Positions 57,281 to 64,000 of a DNA stretch of 64,000 bases are shown piece after piece (the first letter of the stretch is position 1; each line of letters begins with the position of its first letter). The notes below the pieces were generated by a model. It was not told where the DNA came from and did no database searches. It saw only the letters and a program-made list of their open reading frames with translations. The stretch is taken from contig NC_053037.3 of NCBI RefSeq assembly GCF_002575655.3, forward strand, positions 249,025,135 through 249,089,134, given 5' to 3'. Position numbers and translations under genes: made by a program. The stretch comes from Aegilops tauschii subsp. strangulata (lineage: Eukaryota > Streptophyta > Magnoliopsida > Poales > Poaceae).

Positions 57281-58487
57281 ATGACAGGTTCCGGAGATAG
57301 AAGTTCTTGGACGATGGATACATCTTCACCATCACGAGAGGTGGGACAACACACACAAGCACATGGTCAGGTTATCTCTTTACCGTCATTTGAGGGTAGA
57401 TTTAATCTTACTATTTATCTAGCTTGGGAGCTTGAAGTAGAACAAGTTTTTAGTCACCATGATTTTTCTGAACTTGAGAGAGTAAGAGCTGCCACTAGAG
57501 CATTTACTGGTTTTTCTTCTGTTTGATGGAGTGTGCATTGTAAGAAAAACATTGATAACCAACCCAAAACTTGGAAAGATTTGAAAGATGTAATGAGACA
57601 AAAAAAATCCTCCTTACTATCGTCGTGAATTGCTACGCAAATTGTAACAATTAAAACAAGGTAGTAACACTGTTCATGCTTACAACCAAGAGTTCAAATC
57701 TTATATGCATAATTGTGACATAGAAGAATCTGCGGATGATACAATCAATAGATTTTTTGGTGGTTTGAACCATGATATTCGTGCAAGATTTCAGTATATT
57801 CCTCGTTGCATTACTGGTATGTATGTTCGTGCTTGTACCTTTGAGAGACAGATACAGGAGGATGCATTGGGTGACTACAATAACTACTATTCTAGTTCAT
57901 GCTCACCACCACGAGTTGGTTCCTCCACCATTGCACCTACTAGAGCAGCCACACCTCAGATTGTGAGCGCGACATCATCTCAAGTGTATGCTACATAATC
58001 ATCGTTCGTATCTACATCAGCTATGTCTTTGCGACAATGTAATAGTAAATGTATTGATGATATAACTTCACATGAGAATGATGCATGTCTAGTTAACTTG
58101 AATACATCATGTGTTGAGTTACCTATTGAGATGAGCACACCACCTATTTTAGAGAATCGTGTTACTGTCATGAATGCGTCATGTGATCAAACAACTGAAA
58201 TACCAACAATTTTGAGTGCACCCATTGAATTAACTATTGACGCAAAAGAACCAATGTTTAATCATTTTGATGGGACCTCTAATCTTGGTGATGATTCTGT
58301 GTCACATGACTTATTGCATGTTTGCTTATTTAAGCATGTTGTAGCATGTCAATTTGATGCACGTAAGGTTTATTCACCAATGTTGGGATGGTTTAATGAT
58401 GAACATTGTCAATCTTTTGATATGGATAAGAACTTCTTATATGTGCAAACTGAGTTGCAATATTTTTATGTCTTCTACTTCTTGTGA
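57281..58487 (+). pseudogene. gag: gag with C-terminal extension (element C)
   Basis: ATG at 57281 (MTGSGDRSSWTMD). TGA at 57524-57526 replaces a Trp codon of the WW pair seen in A and B, and a frameshift lies near 57605 in an A run. The capsid part resumes as DDTINRFFGGLNHDIRARFQ. A stop near 57997 and a frame change precede the extension, which is open at 58023-58487 (LNTSCVELPIEMSTPPILEN, LHVCLFKHVVACQFDARKV) and is longer than in A (to TELQYFYVFYFL). The extension is as well conserved between A and C as the capsid, but matches no domain I know. Confidence 0.72.
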
Positions 58488-58663
58488 TAATATTGTGGTT
58501 TTATATTTTATGAACTATGAAAGTTACTCATGTATACATGTGTCATATGTGCAAAAACTAAGGGAAGTAAAAATGGATGACATATACATATACAACATGT
58601 ACACCTTGTCTCTTTTGTTAGCCACATTTTAGATTAAGCAACGCCGAGGACGGCTTTGTTTTC

Positions 58664-58676
58664 AAGAAGGGGAGGA
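58664..58676 (+). promoter_or_regulatory. Polypurine tract of element C
   Basis: aagaaggggagga before TGATGAGG. Confidence 0.85.
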
Positions 58677-59653
58677 TGATGAGGACATGACTACCTTGGA
58701 TACGACCAAAAAAGTTGCATATATGCATATTTGTGAGGTAATTTCTAATGCCAACTATGCAATAATTTATATGTTATCCAGGACAAAAATACTTCATAGA
58801 CTTTTGTGCCATGTCTAATTGCAGGTGTATGGGACATTTGTACAATACACATATGAAGATAAGGGAAAAAGGGAAGTTTATGTGCTGTTTAAAAAGTCCT
58901 CTCACGTCACTTTTGGGCCAAGAGAAGATAGAGTCCAAGTCTCTCACGTTCTGGATTCAGATTCGGACTGCACAGACATACCTGACTCAAAACGAGAAGA
59001 ACTCTTTCATACGGACTCCGAATTGGGTGATTCTTTTTTTGTTGGAAAGTTGATTTCATGCTCTTTCCAACCAAGTGGATTCACCTTAAAATTCGTCTGA
59101 AACATTGAGTTATTGTTGAAACAATCTGACGTTGTAGCAGAATCTGAGTCAAACTACAAGTCCAAAGGTGTTTCATCACCTCCACTTAGGCCCATAAGCC
59201 TTGTACGACCTAGGGTTAGTTTTAGTCTGCCTTGGGACGTCCTTCCACCTCCTTGGCAGCCACCCCTTGCTCCTATATAAGTAGATCCATCAAGTAGTTT
59301 TTTCCTTGGGATTTGTTTAGTTAAAAGTTAGCCATTGCAACTTCGTGTACTTCATTTGTGTCCAACAACCAGACCAAGACCGCTTCCGGATCCCCACATT
59401 TATCAATACTTCATCTATATTCGCAATATTCAGATTGCATTATCATATTCTTGCTTGTCCTTCGATTGCATGCAGGAATAGACCTTCGTGGTTAGGCTGA
59501 TCGTGCTTCCAGCATTATCAGTAACCTCGGGAGAATGGTTTAGCGATTGCTAAGGCAAAATGCCGTGCGCGTTTGTAGTCGGATCGTCAAAGTAGTCTCC
59601 ACAAAATCGATAGTTATCATCTCATCGAAAGATCGGGCCCCTCGCCTCTATCA
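58677..59653 (+). repeat. 3' LTR of element C
   Basis: 977 bp, TGATGAGGAC to CTCTATCA: exactly 87 bp longer than the A 5' LTR, the length of the intron-like segment. Confidence 0.92.
58687..59100 (+). CDS. LTR-encoded ORF with candidate intron, element C 3' LTR
   Basis: Exon 1 is 58687-58737 (MTTLDTTKKVAYMHICE), the intron 58738-58824, exon 2 58825-59100 (VYGTFVQYTYEDK.. to LKFV and TGA). Joining them gives the CE-VYG junction present without intron in element A at the same codon. The intron begins GTAATTTC, ends CTAATTGCAG, is AT-rich and 87 bp long, and contains an in-frame stop (TAA in gtctaattgcag). Exon 2 ends 15 codons beyond the A stop because TAG has become TTG. The coding strand is in phase with the pol-LTR frame of element B. 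No domain recognised. Splicing is inferred from the sequence comparison, not observed. Confidence 0.55.
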
Positions 59654-59658
59654 TAGGG

Positions 59659-60097
59659 TGTGTTACAAAAGTACCCCCGCCGATTTGAACTAGCGGCCCT
59701 TTCGGCTCAGGGTTAGAAGGGGGATTTCACGTGTCGAAATTTGGCATCTGGAGGGTGTTTTCGCGCGCGTTGTAATTTCGGGATAGTAAGGCGCGGGTTG
59801 TGAAGGCGCGAGTTTTGGAAGCACGATATCTGAATTTTCGGGATAACAAGGCGCGGGTTGAAATTTAGGGACAAGCCTAACGGGTAATAATGTACATACC
59901 AAATCAATTCTCACTTCCCTCAACGAAAAAAAACTATTCGCACAACACAAAGGGAGAGTCTTGTCCCGTTTTACTGTACACATGCTATTCAATGCTATGA
60001 ATCCATGTTATGTCCAATTAAATTTTTTCACTGGCTGTATAATGCGTGTAACCTACTCATACGAACATTTTAGTGCATTCCAAATGTCTATACTACC
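59659..60097. other. CACTA interior with AAGGCGCGGGTT repeats
   Basis: Host sequence right of element C. The word gata(g/a)(t/c)aaggcgcgggttg occurs near 59784 and 59843, with aaggcgcgagtt between. No gene is supported. Confidence 0.5.
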
Positions 60098-60456
60098 GCC
60101 GCAATTCAAACTAAATTTGAATTCATTTCTCTATTTGAATAAGAATCTACAATCATGATTGTTGCCAAGTTAAACCATCATTTGTATATTATCTTAACAA
60201 CACATCACATGATTACAGAGATAGATATGAACTATCACTACTGCAAGTTGCTGCTAACGCGACACTACGATCAGAGACCCTTCGACGAAACTGTGTGCGA
60301 TGCATTAATCGCAAACAGTGGTGTAAAAAACCCGTCAAAAGAGGTGCAAAACGTTTGCGATGGAGGATGCATCAAACACGGTTCGGATTTTAGTTGCGTG
60401 TACGATGCTGGGCATACGGTTCAGTTCAATTAACTATTTGCGATGTGGCAGAACAA

Positions 60457-60708
60457 AAGAAACAGGCAGCCAGATGAAGGCGTGTGCGATATACGGCTTA
60501 CGGTTCACTCGGATGAACTGTTTGTGATTAGGCAACACAAAAGAAACGGTCAGCCAAATCAAGGTGTGTGTGATATACGGCATGCGGTTCACTCGGGTGA
60601 ACTGTTTGCGCTGAGACAAGAGAACAGAAACGGTTCAATATATCAAGATGTGTGTGATACGCGGCAAACAGGTCTGTAATCAGAAATGTGTGCAAAGACA
60701 GATAATAA
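60457..60708. repeat. 84-bp sub-repeats within the 1,394-bp unit
   Basis: aagaaac(a/g)g.cagcca starts at 60457 and 60541, with a more diverged copy at 60625: exact 84-bp spacing. The units carry ggttcactcgg(a/g)tgaac, a dyad. Recurs at +1394 and +2788. Confidence 0.8.
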
Positions 60709-60910
60709 CACAGACGATTGCTTCTAATAAGACGTATGTGATATGCTCTGTCTACACAACATCTATTGGCCATAAGAATGCGAAGAGGCATCCTATATCA
60801 GCAAGGACTAGCTGTTCCACCAATAGCTCATCTAAGAGAACTCTCAAGTTAAGTGTGCTCAGGCTGGAGCAGCCATCAGATGGGTGACTGGATGGGAAGT
60901 TGTCTTGATG

Positions 60911-60992
60911 TTAAATTAACTGATGGGATGGGTCATCCCGGTCAAATTAAATTACCTTTGACCTGGATGATCCATCCCATGAGTTAATTTAA
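60911..60992. repeat. 82-bp hairpin in tandem unit 1
   Basis: 36-base arms (60911-60946 and 60957-60992) pair with three mismatches around a 10-base loop. Same structure at 62305-62386 and 63699-63780. Confidence 0.85.
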
Positions 60993-62304
60993 CCTCGAGG
61001 TCCTTGTTTTATATTTTTTATATTTTGTAACACGTGTTAAAGAAGGTCCACCGCATTACTTTTTGACAATGTGTGATACGTGGCATACAGCCGATCTATC
61101 CGACCTGTTTGTGTTGGAATAAGCCGTGTGTGTTGTGGGCAAACGCTTGCTAGTATTCAACCGTTTGCGATTGGTGAATTCATCATCGACGGGTTCCCTA
61201 GTGTGGTCTGTGTTCATCTGATCATCATCTAATTCTTGTGCTAGCTCGATGTTCCTTCTATGCTAAGTTCCCATTAATTAATAGCGTTTTATGAACACGC
61301 CACCCTTTCCCGCCATTTCCTCACCTGTTTCCCGCCACCCAGCGATATTGTGCATAAACCTAGGCGGTGCGTGACGCATGGAGGCGACAAGCGCAACGTG
61401 TAGAACATCCACCTTTTCCAAGCATGCCAACCCACCAAAGTGTCGCCTCTGCCATCAAACTCGTCGACGAGGAAAACGAGCAGGCGCCACGGCCGCAATT
61501 CAAACTAAATTTGAATTCATTTCTCTATTTGAATAAGAATCTACAATCATGATTGTTGCCAAGTTAAACCATCATTTGTATATTATCTTAACAACACATC
61601 ACATGATTACAGAGATAGATATGAACTATCACTACTGCAAGTTGCTGCTAACGCGACACTACGATCAGAGACCCTTCGACGAAACTGTGTGCGATGCATT
61701 AATCGCAAACAGTGGTGTAAAAAACCCGTCAAAAGAGGTGCAAAACGTTTGCGATGGAGGATGCATCAAACACGGTTCGGATTTTAGTTGCGTGTACGAT
61801 GCTGGGCATACGGTTCAGTTCAATTAACTATTTGCGATGTGGCAGAACAAAAGAAACAGGCAGCCAAATGAAGGCGTGTGCGATATACGGCTTACGGTTC
61901 ACTCGGATGAACTGTTTGTGATTAGGCAACACAAAAGAAATGGTCAGCCAAATCAAGGTGTGTGTGATATACGGCATGCGGTTCACTCGGGTGAACTGTT
62001 TGCGCTGAGACAAGAGAACAGAAACGGTTCAATATATCAAGATGTGTGTGATACGCGGCAAACAGGTCTGTAATCAGAAATGTGTGCAAAGACAGATAAT
62101 AACACAGACGATTGCTTCTAATAAGACGTATGTGATATGCTCTGTCCACACAACATCTATTGGCCATAAGAATGCGAAGAGGCATCCTATATCAGCAAGG
62201 ACTAGCTGTTCCACCAGTAGCTCATCTAAGAGAACTCTCAAGTTAAGTGTGCTCAGGCTGGAGCAGCCATCAGATGGGTGACTGGATGGGAAGTTGTCTT
62301 GATG

Positions 62305-62386
62305 TTAAATTAACTAATGGGATGGGTCATCCCGGTCAAATTAAATTACCTTTGACCTGGATGATCCATCCCATGAGTTAATTTAA
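62305..62386. repeat. 82-bp hairpin in tandem unit 2
   Basis: Copy of the 60911-60992 hairpin with one extra change (actaatggg). Confidence 0.85.
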
Positions 62387-63698
62387 CCTCGAGGTCCTTG
62401 TTTTATATTTTTTATATTTTGTAACACGTGTTAAAGAAGGTCCACCGCATTACTTTTTGACAATGTGTGATACGTGGCATACAGCCGATCTATCCGACCT
62501 GTTTGTGTTGGAATAAGCCGTGTGTGTTGTGGGCAAACGCTTGCTAGTATTCAACCGTTTGCGATTGGTGAATTCATCATCGACGGGTTCCCTAGTGTGG
62601 TCTGTGTTCATCTGATCATCATCTAATTCTTGTGCTAGCTCGATGTTCCTTCTATGCTAAGTTCCCATTAATTAATAGCGTTTTATGAACACGCCACCCT
62701 TTCCCGCCATTTCCTCACCTGTTTCCCGCCACCCAGCGATATTGTGCATAAACCTAGGCGGTGCGTGACGCATGGAGGCGACAAGCGCAACGTGTAGAAC
62801 ATCCACCTTTTCCAAGCATGCCAACCCACCAAAGTGTCGCCTCTGCCATCAAACTCGTCGACGAGGAAAACGAGCAGGCGCCACGGCCGCAATTCAAACT
62901 AAATTTGAATTCATTTCTCTATTTGAATAAGAATCTACAATCATGATTGTTGCCAAGTTAAACCATCATTTGTATATTATCTTAACAACACATCACATGA
63001 TTACAGAGATAGATATGAACTATCACTACTGCAAGTTGCTGCTAACGCGACACTACGATCAGAGACCCTTCGACGAAACTGTGTGCGATGCATTAATCGC
63101 AAACAGTGGTGTAAAAAACCCGTCAAAAGAGGTGCAAAACGTTTGCGATGGAGGATGCATCAAACACGGTTCGGATTTTAGTTGCGTGTACGATGCTGGG
63201 CATACGGTTCAGTTCAATTAACTATTTGCGATGTGGCAGAACAAAAGAAACAGGCAGCCAGATGAAGGCGTGTGCGATATACGGCTTACGGTTCACTCGG
63301 ATGAACTGTTTGTGATTAGGCAACACAAAAGAAACGGTCAGCCAAATCAAGGTGTGTGTGATATACGGCATGCGGTTCACTCGGGTGAACTGTTTGCGCT
63401 GAGACAAGAGAACAGAAACGGTTCAATATATCAAGATGTGTGTGATACGCGGCAAACAGGTCTGTAATCAGAAATGTGTGCAAAGACAGATAATAACACA
63501 GACGATTGCTTCTAATAAGACGTATGTGATATGCTCTGTCTACACAACATCTATTGGCCATAAGAATGCGAAGTGGCATCCTATATCAGCAAGGACTAGC
63601 TGTTCCACCAGTAGCTCATCTAAGAGAACTCTCAAGTTAAGTGTGCTCAGGCTGGAGCAGCCATCAGATGGGTGACTGGATGGGAAGTTGTCTTGATG

Positions 63699-63780
63699 TT
63701 AAATTAACTGATGGGATGGGTCATCCCGGTCAAATTAAATTACCTTTGACCTGGATGATCCATCCCATGAGTTAATTTAA
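63699..63780. repeat. 82-bp hairpin in tandem unit 3
   Basis: Third copy of the hairpin, 1,394 bp after the second. Confidence 0.85.
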
Positions 63781-64000
63781 CCTCGAGGTCCTTGTTTTAT
63801 ATTTTTTATATTTTGTAACACGTGTTAAAGAAGGTCCACCGCATTACTTTTTGACAATGTGTGATACATGGCATACAGCCGATCTATCCGACCTGTTTGT
63901 GTTGGAATAAGCCGTGTGTGTTGTGGGCAAACGCTTGCTAGTATTCAACCGTTTGCGATTGGTGAATTCATCATCGACGGGTTCCCTAGTGTGGTCTGTG

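Larger units (their letters stand above)
54955..59653 (+). mobile_element. Non-autonomous Gypsy element C (gag only)
   Basis: LTRs 54955-55900 and 58677-59653, flanked by TAGGG at 54950-54954 and 59654-59658. Organisation matches element A: tRNA-Met primer site, A-rich leader, gag with extension, polypurine tract, no pol. Its 3' LTR contains an 87-bp GT..AG segment that A lacks; the 5' LTR has lost part of that segment by a 34-bp deletion. It is inserted in the CACTA element. The gag has a nonsense codon and a frameshift. Confidence 0.9.
48409..64000 (-). mobile_element. CACTA DNA transposon, 5' boundary at 48409, runs off window
   Basis: Begins CACTACAAAAAAACACTTCC with presumed 3-bp target cgt (48406-48408). 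Contains subterminal repeats, a GGCCC-rich tract, a multi-exon minus-strand gene, a MITE, element C, and probably the 1,394-bp tandem array. The other terminus (…GTAGTG) is not in the window. It may be cut short before the array; continuity across element C is shown by the TAGGG duplication (54950-54954, 59654-59658). Strand is given after its gene. Confidence 0.75.
60098..64000. repeat. Tandem array of a 1,394-bp unit
   Basis: Units: 60098-61491, 61492-62885 and 62886 to beyond 64000 (1,115 bp seen). The copies differ at only a few positions, for example cagccagatg versus cagccaaatg (60474, 61868), ctgtctaca versus ctgtccaca, and actgatggg versus actaatggg. Each unit contains three 84-bp sub-repeats and one 82-bp hairpin, and repeats the same short ORFs (60155-60433, 61549-61827, 62943-63221). 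It could be the amplified subterminal region of the CACTA element or an independent satellite. Confidence 0.9.

Noticed and set aside
60155..60433. 92-codon ORF repeated in all three tandem units
   Set aside because: The units are almost identical DNA, so conservation says nothing about coding; no domain and low-complexity context.
60098..64000. Tandem array as CRISPR or rDNA spacer
   Set aside because: The 1,394-bp unit is far too long for CRISPR, this is a plant genome, and no rRNA sequence is present.

Overview
The window looks like gene-poor, repeat-dense DNA from a large grass genome, most likely Triticeae (wheat, barley, Aegilops). The evidence is nested LTR retrotransposons, a CACTA terminus followed by a GGCCC-rich subterminal region, tRNA-Met and tRNA-Asp type primer sites, and plant L1 LINE and Copia remnants. 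I see no convincing host gene, rRNA or tRNA gene; essentially everything assignable is transposable element, and most coding regions carry stops or frameshifts. Family names are by recognition only, since no search was run.

Layout. (1) 1-967: AT-rich remnant, then the upstream part of a CACTA transposon. (2) 968-4910: decayed CACTA accessory gene with a Ulp1-like protease domain lacking its expected cysteine, followed by a degenerate RNase H1 N-terminal-like exon. (3) 5021-36620: a Copia element on the minus strand, cut into four pieces by later insertions: an Athila-type Gypsy element (6982-17125, TSD ATGAT), a non-autonomous Gypsy element 'A' (17331-21868), a 4.4-kb solo LTR (22162-26573, TSD TGGCC) and a Gypsy element 'D' (26583-35447, TSD CCTTA/CCTTG). 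Across the TGGCC/CCTTG sites the Copia gag frame continues, which supports the reconstruction. (4) 36621-48408: an L1-type LINE on the minus strand, split by Gypsy element 'B' (40171-48019, TSD GCAGA), the most complete element here. (5) 48409 to the window end: a second CACTA element starting with CACTACAAAA, with a multi-exon minus-strand gene, a Harbinger-type MITE (TSD TAA), an inserted non-autonomous Gypsy element 'C' (54955-59653, TSD TAGGG) and a tandem array of a 1,394-bp unit that runs off the window; membership of the array in this CACTA is likely but unproven.

How the parts relate. Elements A and C carry gag but no pol. They share LTR ends, the downstream LTR region, primer site, gag type and polypurine tract with B, so B-like elements probably supply their enzymes. 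Their U3 holds an open frame in phase with the point where the B pol frame enters its own 3' LTR. In the C 3' LTR this frame is interrupted by an 87-bp GT...AG segment that is exactly absent from both A LTRs; the LTR lengths (977 and 890 bp) differ by exactly 87. This looks like an intron inside an LTR that was lost through a spliced RNA intermediate, and it is the most interesting signal in the window.
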